Shown piece after piece: positions 17,227 to 25,276 of a stretch of DNA of 64,000 bases (position 1 is its first letter; every line of letters begins with the position of its first letter). Origin of the DNA: Leucobacter luti. GTDB taxonomy: Bacteria; Actinomycetota; Actinomycetes; Actinomycetales; Microbacteriaceae. Made by a program: the position numbers and the translations under genes. Under the pieces are notes generated by a model, which saw nothing but the letters and a program-made list of their open reading frames with translations, searched no databases and was not told the origin of the DNA. The stretch lies in the NCBI RefSeq assembly GCF_004217175.1, contig NZ_SHKI01000004.1, positions 372,001 through 436,000 on the forward strand, written 5' to 3'.

Positions 17227-17274
17227 CGCGGGCGGGCGCACACGCGGGCGGGCGCACACGCGGGCGGGCGCGCA
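17227..17274. repeat. 16-bp tandem repeat, three copies
   Basis: Three copies of cgcgggcgggcgcaca start at 17227, 17243 and 17259, the last with one change. The surrounding bases 17165-17290 are almost pure alternating G and C. They lie just downstream of the stop codon of the minus-strand MocR gene. Confidence 0.8.
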
Positions 17275-17290
17275 CGCGGGCGCGGGTGCG

Positions 17291-18925
17291 CTAGGGCCCA
17301 GGGACCGCGCCGAGCACCTCCGCGATCTCCGCAATCCCGCGCTGTAGCCTGGTCGTCGATTCCGCACCGTAGCCGACAATGAGCCCGTCCGCGCCCGGCT
17401 CAAGCCGATAGTGCGCCACGCGGTCGACGAGCACCCCGCGCCGCGCCAGCGCGGCCACCACCGCGTCACCATCGCGTTCGCCGAGCGGGATCACCACGTG
17501 CAGGCCGCCATCTGCCCCGTGCACGGGGACCCCTGCCGCGGCAAGCTGGTCAAGGAGCTGCGAGCGGCGGTGCCGGTACTCTCGCCGCGTCCGCGCAACC
17601 TCCCGCCGAAATCCCCCGCTCTCAAGGAACTCCGCGAGCGCGAGCTGCATCGGCAACGGCAGGGCCGGCCCGAGCTCGGCGCGTACCGCGCGCAGTTCGT
17701 CGCCGAGCCGGGCCGCGGCCAAGCTCCCCGGGCGACCCACACCGCCCGCAGCGCCCGGGCCGTCATCATCGCCAGCCGCGTCCCCGCCGCCAAGCAGGAT
17801 CGCCCCGCAGCGAATCGATGGCGACAGCACCTTGTTCAGCGTGGTGATGGTGGCGACACCTCCGCCGAGCGAGCCAATCGCCGGCAGCAACGCGCCAGCG
17901 TGCCGAAACTCACTGTCGTAGTCATCCTCGATCACGATCGCCCCGGACTCGTGCGCCCAGCCCAGGATGGCGAGGCGCTCCGCCGCGGGGATGCGCCCGC
18001 CAAGCGGGAACTGGTGGCTCGGGGCGAGCAGCACGGCGTCGATCGGCCGCGCCCCGCCGAGCTCACGCAACCCGGCGCCCGTCGCACCGTCCGCGCCCAC
18101 CGCGAGCGGCACGAGCTCGGCCCCCGCCCGCTCAAGCACCCGGCTGCCGTCGCGGTAGCCGGGATCCTCCACGGCGATACGCGGGGCGCGCCCGTGTACG
18201 GCGCGCAGCGCGAGCGCGAGCAGCAGGAGCGCCTCCGAGGTGCCGGTGGTCACCGTCACGTCGTCGGCAGCGCAGCCAATGCCGCGCGCCCGCCGAGCGT
18301 GCTCCGCGAGGGACCGCCGCAGCGCGACGTGTCCGCGCGGGTCGGGGGCGTCCGGTGACCAGGGGTGTTTCGCCGCTGCGCCGAGCGCGCGCACCCACGA
18401 GCGCGGCGGGGCCGGCGCGGCGTGCGGTCGGCCGGGGCGGAGGTCGATCACGCCGCCGGCAGGCGCCTGGCCCGCGAGAGCACGCGCGATCCCAGGGCCG
18501 GACACGGCCGCGGCGCCAGGGCCGGACGAAGGGCCGGACGCGAACGCGGTCCCAGGGCCGGACGCCGTCACGGCCGCGAGGGGAGGCGCGACCACGGCGG
18601 CGGAGTTGGAGCGGTCATCCCCCGTGTCGCGGCCGCGTCGCGCCCCCCGCCCCGGATCGGTGCGCCAGCCCGGCAGATCCGGGATCACCCGGGTGCCGGC
18701 GCCCTGGCGACTCTCAAGGAAGCCCTCGCCCACGAGGCGCTCGTACGCCGCGACGACCACCGCGCGCGAGACTCCGATTGTCGCGGAGAGTGCTCGGGTC
18801 GGCGGGAGCGTCTCCCCTGGCGCGATCCGGCCGGCGAGCACCGCGTCGCGAATCGCGGTCGCGAGCTGCTCTGCGAGCGGGGCACGCAGCGCCCGATCCA
18901 CACTGAGCTGCGGAAACAGGTCCAC
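17291..18925 (-). CDS. MocR-type GntR regulator with aminotransferase-like domain
   Basis: A 544-residue regulator. Residues 10-75 form a GntR winged helix (LAEQLATAIRDAVLAGRIAP, VSRAVVVAAYERLVGEGFLE). A Gly/Pro-rich linker (about 85-150) encoded by four copies of agggccggac at 18494, 18518, 18530 and 18554 follows. The rest is a fold-type I PLP domain with IVIEDDYDSEFR for the PLP ring nitrogen and the Lys in TLNKVLSPSIR for the Schiff base. Such proteins sense PLP or amines; PdxR and GabR are members. No pdx or gab genes are adjacent; a LysE-type exporter follows on the same strand, so its target is unclear. Confidence 0.85.
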   Translation of the reverse strand: MDLFPQLSVDRALRAPLAEQLATAIRDAVLAGRIAPGETLPPTRALSATIGVSRAVVVAAYERLVGEGFLESRQGAGTRVIPDLPGWRTDPGRGARRGRDTGDDRSNSAAVVAPPLAAVTASGPGTAFASGPSSGPGAAAVSGPGIARALAGQAPAGGVIDLRPGRPHAAPAPPRSWVRALGAAAKHPWSPDAPDPRGHVALRRSLAEHARRARGIGCAADDVTVTTGTSEALLLLALALRAVHGRAPRIAVEDPGYRDGSRVLERAGAELVPLAVGADGATGAGLRELGGARPIDAVLLAPSHQFPLGGRIPAAERLAILGWAHESGAIVIEDDYDSEFRHAGALLPAIGSLGGGVATITTLNKVLSPSIRCGAILLGGGDAAGDDDGPGAAGGVGRPGSLAAARLGDELRAVRAELGPALPLPMQLALAEFLESGGFRREVARTRREYRHRRSQLLDQLAAAGVPVHGADGGLHVVIPLGERDGDAVVAALARRGVLVDRVAHYRLEPGADGLIVGYGAESTTRLQRGIAEIAEVLGAVPGP

Positions 18926-19041
18926 GCCTCACCTCACCCCGATTGGACTCGTCAACCCGGGCTAGATTCCCGAACTGAACGATCCTATCCCGCGCCTCAC
19001 CGGCCGCGCCTCGCAGGCCGCCCGGCACCGATCGTGACGCT

Positions 19042-19662
19042 CTAGTGCACGAGCAGCAGGAGCCCCGCGACGGCGATAAACAGCGCCCCGAACACGGAGT
19101 TGAGCGTGCGCGCGCCGCGCGGGGTCGCCGCATAGCGCCTGAACGGCTTCGCCGCCGAGGCGAAAAAGCCCCACATGACGAGCAAATCAACGCCGACGAC
19201 GGTTGCCGTGAGGATGAGGTACTGCGGCGCGAGCGGCTGGTCCGGGCGGATAAACTGCGGCAGGAACGCGAGGAAGAAGACGATCGCTTTGGGGTTGAGC
19301 AGGTTGACCCAGAACCCGCGGCGCAGCAGCGCCCACGCGCTTGCGCCCCCCGCGCCCGCCGTCTCGGCCTGGGGCTGCGGCGTTGCGACGATCAGCCGGA
19401 TGCCGAGATAGACCAGGTACGCCGCCCCCAGCCACCGGATCGCGTTGAAGAGCGCGGGAGTGTTTGCGACGAGAACTCCCACTCCTGCGGCGACGATGGC
19501 GATGTGCAGCAGCAGCGCGAACTGCTGCCCCAGGACGCCCCAGAATGAGCGCCGCCACCCCACCGAGAGCGAGTTCGACATCGTGTTGATCGCCCCGGCC
19601 CCCGGGGTCAGGCTGATCACCACGGTCGCGGTAAACAGCGAGAACCAGAGCGGAAGAGTCAT
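19042..19662 (-). CDS. LysE/RhtB-family exporter
   Basis: A 206-residue integral membrane protein with about six helices. It opens with VVISLTPGAGAINTMSNSLSVGWRRSFWGV, split here only by the first helix, and contains the family segment WVNLLNPKAIVFFLAFLPQF. LysE/RhtB proteins export amino acids or related small molecules; the substrate cannot be read from sequence. It lies between a MocR regulator gene and an ArsR gene, all on the minus strand. Confidence 0.85.
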   Translation of the reverse strand: MTLPLWFSLFTATVVISLTPGAGAINTMSNSLSVGWRRSFWGVLGQQFALLLHIAIVAAGVGVLVANTPALFNAIRWLGAAYLVYLGIRLIVATPQPQAETAGAGGASAWALLRRGFWVNLLNPKAIVFFLAFLPQFIRPDQPLAPQYLILTATVVGVDLLVMWGFFASAAKPFRRYAATPRGARTLNSVFGALFIAVAGLLLLVH

Positions 19663-19677
19663 CAGGAAAGTGTAGTG

Positions 19678-20076
19678 CTACTCTTCCTCGGCGGACGACA
19701 CGACCCCGCTACCGTGCACCTTGCACAGCGCGACGATGTCTCCGGTCAGCGCAAGCAGGCGCTCCGCGGCGGCAAACAGATCCATCAGTTCCGCTGAGTG
19801 CCGAAGCGAGTACACGGAGGCGCGCCCCTGCGGCCGAGACGAGACCAGGCCGGCATCCTTCAGCGATGCGAGGTGCTTCGACACCGTGCTCTGCGACAGG
19901 CCGAGGTGCTGCGTGAGATCCACGACGCGGTGCTCCCCGAGCTGCAGGTGCTGCAGGATCACCAGTCGCGACGGATCGCTAAAGCTCTGAAATAGGTGCG
20001 CCGCGGGGGTCAACTCGACGGCCTCGCGCACACGCTCGCGCTCGTGCGGCGCTTCCTCCCCCGGGGTAGTCTCCAT
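19678..20076 (-). CDS. ArsR-family metal-responsive repressor
   Basis: A 132-residue winged-helix repressor. The recognition helix region is LSQSTVSKHLASLKDAGLV and the beta wing is QGRASVYSLRHSAELMDLF. The C-terminus has VALCKVHGSG, with Cys and His that could bind metal. The ATG at 20076 lies six bases after TATTAT (20083-20088 on the plus strand), so it is probably leaderless; a longer reading from 20178 overlaps the CDF gene and adds unrelated residues. It sits directly downstream of the CDF exporter and is its likely regulator, sensing zinc or a similar ion. Confidence 0.85.
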   Translation of the reverse strand: METTPGEEAPHERERVREAVELTPAAHLFQSFSDPSRLVILQHLQLGEHRVVDLTQHLGLSQSTVSKHLASLKDAGLVSSRPQGRASVYSLRHSAELMDLFAAAERLLALTGDIVALCKVHGSGVVSSAEEE

Positions 20077-20158
20077 GAGTCGATAATACTTCGGTGGCGG
20101 GTACCTGCGGGACCGGCGCCCGCCCCCACCGCCCGATCGCCGTACACCGCGCGCGCCA

Positions 20159-21187
20159 TCAGTGGCTGTGTCCGACATCTTGGCCGCCGCTCACGGATGG
20201 CGCCTCGTTCATCCCGGCGAGATCGCGGTGCATCGACCCCTCGTGCAGCAGGTGGTCGGCCTCTTCGAGCTGGAAGGTGCAGTGTTCGATGCCAAACCGC
20301 TCGCGCATGGTCTCGGTGAGCGAGTCGAGGAGCCGGGCATGGGTCACGCCCCCGGTGGCGTCGGGGTCCGGGACGATGTGCGCCGACATCACCGAGACAC
20401 CGCTCGTGAGCCCCCACACGTGGAGGCTGTGGACGCTCGCGACGCCGTGGGTCTTTTCGATCTCAAGCTCGACCTCCGCGAGCTCAATGCCGTTCGGCAC
20501 GCCCTGCATGATGAGGTTGATCGCCTGCTTCAGCAGCATGAACGCGCGCGGCAGGATGATCACGCCGATGGCCGCAGCCGCGATCGCGTCGCCCTGATTC
20601 CAGCCGTACAGCAGATTCAGGATCCCGGAGATAATGATGGCCGCCGCGCCGATCCCGTCGCTCATCACTTCAAGGAACGCGGCCTTCACGTTGAGGCTCT
20701 CCTTCGAGCCACGGCTCAGCAGCGTGAGCGAGATGCCGGAGCCGATGAGCCCCACGACCGCGAAGAGGATCACACCGCCGCCCGCGACCTCGTCCGGGTT
20801 GAACCAGCGATCGACCGCCTCGAACAGAATGTAGCCGCCGAGACCGAACAGCAGCAGGCAGTTGATCAGCACCGCCACGATCTCTGCACGCATCATGCCG
20901 AAGCTCCGCCGCTTCGTTGCCGGCCGGGTGGCGAGGTAGGTGGCGATCAGCGCGATCAGGATCCCGCTCGCGTCCACGGCCATGTGGAGTGCTTCTGCGA
21001 GCAGCGCCAGGCTGTTCGTGAGCCAGGATCCGATCGCCTCGGCGAGAATGATCGTCACGTAGATTGAGAGCACAATCTTGAGACGCCTCCGGTGTGCGGT
21101 GGCGGCGGTCTGAGCACCCGCGAGCCCACCGGGGGCGTGCGCGCCCGCGGCTCCGCCGGTGACGTCGTGATCGTGTCCGATTCCCAT
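20159..21187 (-). CDS. Cation diffusion facilitator (zinc/cobalt-type exporter)
   Basis: A 342-residue membrane exporter with six helices and His-rich ends (GHDHD near the start, GHSH at the end). The metal-site helix carries LALLAEALHMAVDASGI, where the canonical HxxxD is present, and a second site is in FLEVMSDGIGAAAI. The cytosolic domain contains HSLHVWGLTSGVSVMSAHI. This fits CzcD/ZitB-like export. An in-frame GTG at 21196 would add three residues. A dyad ATCGT-N6-ACGAT at 21227-21242 lies upstream. The ArsR gene follows at 83 bases. Confidence 0.87.
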   Translation of the reverse strand: MGIGHDHDVTGGAAGAHAPGGLAGAQTAATAHRRRLKIVLSIYVTIILAEAIGSWLTNSLALLAEALHMAVDASGILIALIATYLATRPATKRRSFGMMRAEIVAVLINCLLLFGLGGYILFEAVDRWFNPDEVAGGGVILFAVVGLIGSGISLTLLSRGSKESLNVKAAFLEVMSDGIGAAAIIISGILNLLYGWNQGDAIAAAAIGVIILPRAFMLLKQAINLIMQGVPNGIELAEVELEIEKTHGVASVHSLHVWGLTSGVSVMSAHIVPDPDATGGVTHARLLDSLTETMRERFGIEHCTFQLEEADHLLHEGSMHRDLAGMNEAPSVSGGQDVGHSH

Positions 21188-21304
21188 ACTGTCCACTCAA
21201 ATTCTGCATCGCCGCAAATCGCTAGCATCGTCTACTGACGATGATAGTCACAATGCACGAAGAAACGCTAGCCCCGGGGCGCTGGGCGCGCAGCCGGGGC
21301 CGGG

Positions 21305-21358
21305 GCAGGACACGGGAGCGGAGCAGGACGCGGGAGCGGAGCAGGACGCGGGAGCTGA
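21305..21358. repeat. 18-bp tandem repeat, three copies
   Basis: Three consecutive copies of gcaggacgcgggagcgga start at 21305, 21323 and 21341 with one or two changes. They lie in the non-coding gap between the CDF promoter and the end of the methyltransferase gene. Confidence 0.85.
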
Positions 21359-21434
21359 GCGGGGCTGGACCCGCGCCCGGAGTGCGGACCGGGATTCGCA
21401 GGACTGATCCAGTGGCGGATCCGAACCGTGGCGG

Positions 21435-22574
21435 TTACGCGCCGACCCGGAGGCGCCAGAGTGAGGTGACCTCGCGCGAGCGCGCGGCGTGCAGCAGATC
21501 GTCGGCGTCGCTCGCGCGCCGATGGGTGGGGACCGTGTCGATCCGATCCACCACGCGGAGCCCGGCGCCCGCGACTGCGTCGAGGAGCAGCTGTCGGCTG
21601 CGCAGCCCCAGGAGCTCGGCGAGATCGGAGAGCACCAGCCACCCCTCGCCACCCTCGGTCAGGTGCGCCGGGAGCCCCGCGAGAAACTGGAGCAGCATCG
21701 CGCTGCCCGGGTCGTAGACCGCCGCGTCGAGCGTGGTGGTCGCGCTCCCCGGAAGCCACGGCGGGTTGCACACGATCAGCGGGGCCCGGCCCTCCGGGAA
21801 CATGCTCGTGCGCTGCGCTGTGGCGATCTCGCGGATCCCCAGTCGGGTGAAATTGTCGTTCGCGCAGTCAACCGCGCGCTGGTGAATGTCGGTGCCCACC
21901 ACCCTGCTCACGCCACGCTTCGCGAGCACGGCCGCTAGCACGCCGGTGCCGGTGCCGATATCGAAGGCGAGCGACTCGGCCGGCAGCGGGGCACCCGCGA
22001 CGAGGTCGACGTACTCGTGCCGCGTGGGAAGGAAGGTGCCGTAGTGCGGGTGGATTCGCGCGCCGAGACTCGGCACGTCGACGCCGTTCAGATACCACTG
22101 GTGCGCGCTCAGCACCCCGGTGAGCTCCTGCAGGCTCACAACGGCGCGGACCGCACCGGGACGCCCCCCGTACGCGAACGCCACAGCCTCGGCCACTCGC
22201 GGGGCGCGGGGCAGCGGCAGCACGACACCGCGGCCGGCAGCGTCGGCTTCGAGCGGGACGAGGATCAGCGAGAGCATGCGAGAGCGCTGGGCGCGCGCCT
22301 GCCGGATCCGGTAGAACTCCTCGGCGTCACTGAGAGGCGCACGCGCCGCGGGCTTCTTTTTCTCGCGCGAGAGGCGGCGGTCAACGGCTCCGATCAGCTG
22401 CTTCGCGTTGTGAAAATCGCCCAGCCACAGCATCGCCGTACCCTGCGCGGCGTACTTCACGGCCTGGTCGGCGGTGAGGCGATCGTCGACGGGCACCACT
22501 CGTTTGGGCGCGGGCCGTCCGTTCGCCGACCACCAGAGGGCGGACTCGGCAGCGCCCGCGGCATCCCAGCGCAC
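21435..22574 (-). CDS. Class I SAM-dependent methyltransferase (RsmC/MTS-like)
   Basis: A 379-residue protein with an N-terminal domain of unknown role and a C-terminal Rossmann methyltransferase domain. Motif I is AFDIGTGTGVLAAVLAKRGV and motif IV is IVCNPPWLPG, the NPPW form found in enzymes that methylate exocyclic amines of bases or glutamine. A ribosomal RNA or protein target is inference. The GTG at 22574 is the first plausible start; the frame stays open only to 22610 and offers no better codon. Confidence 0.8.
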   Translation of the reverse strand: MRWDAAGAAESALWWSANGRPAPKRVVPVDDRLTADQAVKYAAQGTAMLWLGDFHNAKQLIGAVDRRLSREKKKPAARAPLSDAEEFYRIRQARAQRSRMLSLILVPLEADAAGRGVVLPLPRAPRVAEAVAFAYGGRPGAVRAVVSLQELTGVLSAHQWYLNGVDVPSLGARIHPHYGTFLPTRHEYVDLVAGAPLPAESLAFDIGTGTGVLAAVLAKRGVSRVVGTDIHQRAVDCANDNFTRLGIREIATAQRTSMFPEGRAPLIVCNPPWLPGSATTTLDAAVYDPGSAMLLQFLAGLPAHLTEGGEGWLVLSDLAELLGLRSRQLLLDAVAGAGLRVVDRIDTVPTHRRASDADDLLHAARSREVTSLWRLRVGA

Positions 22575-22784
22575 CAGCGGAGCGCCTGTAGCCGATTCGT
22601 GAGCGATAGTTCACCGTCCTCGTGTGGTGTGGGGCCGTGCGCGGAACCGAGCGCGGATCCCTCAATCCTACGCCGAGCGCGCGTGGCGCTCCGGCCCAGG
22701 TCGCACCGGCAATGGCACACCCTCAATGCCCGTCCCGAAACGCCGCTCGCGCACGAGCCTTCGCGCGATTCCCCGAAACGAAGA

Positions 22785-22881
22785 AAATCCCCGCGAACGC
22801 GGAGCTTTTCAGAGTGGATCTGAGGGGCGCGGAATCTTCAACGGAAACGCGCCCGCGTTTCCAGATTCCGCGCGATTCCCC
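22785..22881 (-). ncRNA. tRNA-Ala-tail structured repeat, unit 1
   Basis: Read on the minus strand: ggggaatc, a 47-nt hairpin (22827-22873), then cccctcagatccac (22814-22827), which equals the 3' end of tRNA-Ala, then a Rho-independent terminator ending in TTTTC. The hairpin has an 11-bp and an 8-bp stem separated by a 5-nt bulge, closed by a 4-nt loop. No open frame explains it. Whether it is transcribed is unknown; read-through from tRNA-Ala is the simplest source. Confidence 0.55.
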
Positions 22882-22885
22882 GAAG

Positions 22886-22985
22886 ACAAAAGGCCCCGCT
22901 ACTGCGGGGCCAAAGTGGTGGATCTGAGGGGCGCGAGATTTTCAGATGAAACGCGTCAGCGTTTCAAAATCTCGCGCGATTCCCC
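22886..22985 (-). ncRNA. tRNA-Ala-tail structured repeat, unit 2
   Basis: Same layout as its neighbours, with hairpin 22931-22977, tRNA-Ala tail copy 22918-22931 and a different terminator (ggccccgc at 22892-22899 with gcggggcc at 22904-22911, then TTTTGTC on the minus strand). Its hairpin differs from units 1 and 3 at ten arm positions, yet the stem is intact because four substitutions on one arm are matched by four on the other. Confidence 0.55.
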
Positions 22986-22992
22986 GAAACGA

Positions 22993-23092
22993 AGAAAAGC
23001 CCCGCGAACGCGGAGCTTTTCAGAGTGGATCTGAGGGGCGCGGAATCTTCAACGGAAACGCGCCAGCGTTTCCAGATTCCGCGCGATTCCCC
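22993..23092 (-). ncRNA. tRNA-Ala-tail structured repeat, unit 3
   Basis: Hairpin 23038-23084, tRNA-Ala tail copy 23025-23038 and a terminator identical in stem to that of tRNA-Ala itself. Its hairpin arms equal those of unit 1; only the loop differs (gcca against gccc on the plus strand). It is the unit nearest the real tRNA gene. The unit spacing is 107 bp from here to the tRNA and to unit 2, and 104 bp to unit 1. Confidence 0.55.
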
Positions 23093-23101
23093 GAAACGAA
23101 G

Positions 23102-23127
23102 AAAAGCCCCGCGAACGCGGAGCTTTT
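23102..23127 (-). terminator. Terminator of tRNA-Ala
   Basis: An inverted repeat aaaagccccgcg (23102-23113) with cgcggagctttt (23116-23127), one mismatch, begins six bases past the tRNA 3' end on the minus strand and ends in GCTTTTC. The same stem recurs in structured repeat units 1 and 3. Confidence 0.75.
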
Positions 23128-23132
23128 CAGAG

Positions 23133-23205
23133 TGGATCTGAGGGGAATCGAACCCCTGACCTTCTCATTGCGAACGAGACGCGCTACCAACTGCGCCACA
23201 GACCC
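23133..23205 (-). tRNA. tRNA-Ala (CGC)
   Basis: A complete cloverleaf on the minus strand: acceptor gggtctg with cagatcc, D arm gcgc/gcgc, anticodon loop ttcgcaa giving anticodon CGC, T arm agggg/cccct around ttcgatt, discriminator A. It reads GCG codons. G3 pairs with T70, the identity element for alanyl-tRNA synthetase. CCA is not encoded. Copies of its 3' end recur in the adjacent repeat units. Confidence 0.95.
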
Positions 23206-23254
23206 TTACAGCGATCCAGCATAGCAATCCAGGGCCACTGACGCGAAATCGACG

Positions 23255-24289
23255 CTATCCGGCGTTGCGGCGGCGGCGCAGGGCGGCGTCGAGATCGGGC
23301 ATCCCCTGGCTGGTGTCGCCGATCACGCCCATTCCGCGGAGGCGCTGCTGCGCGGCACGCTGTTCGGCCGCGGCCGCAGACATTGGGGCGCGCTTGGGCG
23401 CGGGTGCTTCTGCGGCGGCGCGCTCGGGCTGCGACACCGAGGGCGCGGCGGGCGCGGGGGCAGCCGGCGTGGTTTGTGCGCCGGCGGCGCGCTCGCGTGC
23501 CACCTGCTCGCGAACCTCGCGGAGCAGGATCGAGTCGGTCTGGTTTTCCTGGGCGCTCGGCCGTTCAGCGCGGGCACGGGCCATGGTGCGGGCTCGTGCG
23601 ATGCGCTCGGCAGCCGCACGCTGGGCGGCTGCGTGAGCCGCCGCGGCATCGCCGGTTTCCCCGGTCGACGCCGGGGCCTGGGTGGGGATCTCGGCCGGGG
23701 CGGCGTCCGCGATCACCTGCTCCGCCTCAATCTGCGGCACCTGCACGCGGCCCGGGGCCAGCAGCACCAGTCCGCCGACGGACGCGACCGCGAGCAGGGC
23801 GGAGCACACGAGCAGCATTGGACCGCTGCCGGCGACCGCGAGGCCCACGCCAACGAGCGTTCCGAGCACCCCGGAGAGCGCGGCAAGCGCGGCTACGGCG
23901 CGCAGCCTGCGCGCGCTGGGGCGGCGGAGTCGTGCCGAGCGCTTCGCGGCAGCCTCTCGGCGACGCATCTCTTGCGCCCGGATCTCGGCTCGCACTGACG
24001 CGGCGCGGGCTTCGGCGAGATCGGCGGCGCGCTCGGCCTCCTGCTGGCGCTGTGCGGTCCGCAGCAGCTTCTCGTGTGCCAGCGCCTCACGCGCGTTCGC
24101 TTCGATCCGCACTTCCTGGGGCACCTCGGAGGTCTCCGCGAGCACCCGCAGCGTGCGTTGCAGCCGCAAAGCGTTCTTCTCGGCGGCCTGGAACTCGCGC
24201 CGCCGGGTCCACGCCGGCACCAATACGGCAGCCCAGAGGAGGGCCGCAACCAAGAAGATCACGCCACCGCCGAGAACACCGCCTGTCAT
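23255..24289 (-). CDS. Coiled-coil membrane protein, function unknown
   Basis: A 344-residue protein with an N-terminal membrane helix (GGVIFLVAALLWAAVLVPAW), a long Ala/Glu/Arg-rich coiled coil (about 30-115), two further helices (about 130-185) and an Ala-rich tail that ends in a basic RRRRNAG. The layout resembles a conserved actinobacterial membrane protein often found near galU and formyl-THF ligase genes. No catalytic motif is visible. The ATG at 24289 is chosen because the frame upstream runs into a minisatellite. tRNA-Ala lies just downstream. Confidence 0.75.
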   Translation of the reverse strand: MTGGVLGGGVIFLVAALLWAAVLVPAWTRRREFQAAEKNALRLQRTLRVLAETSEVPQEVRIEANAREALAHEKLLRTAQRQQEAERAADLAEARAASVRAEIRAQEMRRREAAAKRSARLRRPSARRLRAVAALAALSGVLGTLVGVGLAVAGSGPMLLVCSALLAVASVGGLVLLAPGRVQVPQIEAEQVIADAAPAEIPTQAPASTGETGDAAAAHAAAQRAAAERIARARTMARARAERPSAQENQTDSILLREVREQVARERAAGAQTTPAAPAPAAPSVSQPERAAAEAPAPKRAPMSAAAAEQRAAQQRLRGMGVIGDTSQGMPDLDAALRRRRNAG

Positions 24290-24439
24290 GTGCCTCACTG
24301 TACGGCGTCGCCGGGCCGTGGAGCCGTCGGCACGCCGCAACCCCGCATCGGAGGGCCGCGCGGCCGGCTCGGGCGCCTGGATTTCCGACCCCAAGCCACA
24401 CATCCGACCCGCTTCCCCGGCGGCCTGCCCGCGCGAAGC

Positions 24440-24667
24440 GGGTCGGATCTGGGTGGGCGGGTCGGATCTCTCCCACAGGGTCGGATCTGGGCGGGCGGGT
24501 CGGACCGGGCCCACCGGGCCGGATCCGGGCGGGCGGGTCGGATCTGGGCGGGCGGGTCGGACCGGGCCCACCGGGTCGGATCCGCGCCACAGGGTCGGAT
24601 CCGCGCCACCGGGCCGGACCCGGCCGACCGGGTCGGACCTGAGCCACCGGGTCGGACCCGCGAGCCG
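24440..24667. repeat. 19-bp minisatellite, 12 units
   Basis: The core gggtcggatc or a close variant starts at 24440, 24459, 24478, 24497, 24516, 24535, 24554, 24573, 24592, 24611, 24630 and 24649, an exact 19-bp period. The core is conserved and the other nine bases vary (ctgggcggg, cgcgccacc, cgggcccac types). The last unit ends at the stop codon of the GNAT gene. Because 19 is not a multiple of three, it has no stable coding frame. The bases from 24290 to 24439 show no gene. Confidence 0.9.
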
Positions 24668-25270
24668 CTAGCCTCGCGGCAGCCGCGAGATCATCGGCCC
24701 GTCCTCGCGCAGCGCGACGAAGCAGTCGTGGTCGCGCCACGCCCCGTCGATGTGGATGTACGCGGCCCGCCGCCCCTCCGGGCGCATGCGCAGCTTCTCC
24801 ACCACGCGCAGCGAGGCCGCGTTCTCGGGGCGGATGCAGATCTCCACCCGGTGGAGGCCGAGCGTGACGAACACATAGTCGATCGCGAGCGCCACCGCGG
24901 TGGGCGCGATGCCGCGCCCGGCCGCGTGCTCAGACACCCAGTACCCGATCTGCGACGACTGGAGGGCGCCGCCCGAGAGCTCGGAGATGCTGAGCTGCCC
25001 CACGATCTCGGTGTCGTAGAGGATCACAAACGGCACGCCGCTGCCGGCCTTGAGCTGACGCCGGTACGCGCGAATGGTGGGCCGCATCGGCACCGAGCCG
25101 GGCTCGATGCTGCGCCCGGACGGGTGGGTCGCCTCCCAGCGCCGCAGCCAGTCGCGGTTGCCGCGCAGCAGCGCCCGCAGCGCCTCAGCGTCGCCCGCCC
25201 GGACCACGCGCAGCGTCACCCGGCCCGCGGTGAGCGGGGCGGGGACGTCGATCACGCGGCCGAGCGGCAC
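24668..25270 (-). CDS. GNAT acetyltransferase (RimJ/RimL-like)
   Basis: A 200-residue acetyltransferase with the RimJ-like layout: LRVVRAGDAEALRALLRGNR, the late strand IGYWVSEHAAGRGIAPTAVA with the acetyl-CoA binding AAGRGIA loop, and IRPENAASLRVVEKLRMRPE. Members acetylate N-termini of ribosomal proteins or other amines; the substrate here is not known. It begins six bases after the galU stop, so the two are co-transcribed. Confidence 0.87.
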   Translation of the reverse strand: MPLGRVIDVPAPLTAGRVTLRVVRAGDAEALRALLRGNRDWLRRWEATHPSGRSIEPGSVPMRPTIRAYRRQLKAGSGVPFVILYDTEIVGQLSISELSGGALQSSQIGYWVSEHAAGRGIAPTAVALAIDYVFVTLGLHRVEICIRPENAASLRVVEKLRMRPEGRRAAYIHIDGAWRDHDCFVALREDGPMISRLPRG

Positions 25271-25276
25271 GCTCCG

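Noticed and set aside
22767..23205. Attachment sites of an integrated element at tRNA-Ala
   Set aside because: The copied tRNA end is only 14 bases, the units are tandem at about 105 bp, and no integrase, excisionase or phage gene lies nearby. Old att duplications cannot be fully excluded.
23255..24571. Coiled-coil membrane protein extended upstream to 438 residues
   Set aside because: The extension is the translated 19-bp minisatellite (Arg/Pro/Asp repeats). The ATG at 24289 directly precedes a membrane helix.
24440..24667. CRISPR array
   Set aside because: The period is 19 bp, the units have no unique spacers of about 30 bp, and no cas gene is in the window. It is a minisatellite.
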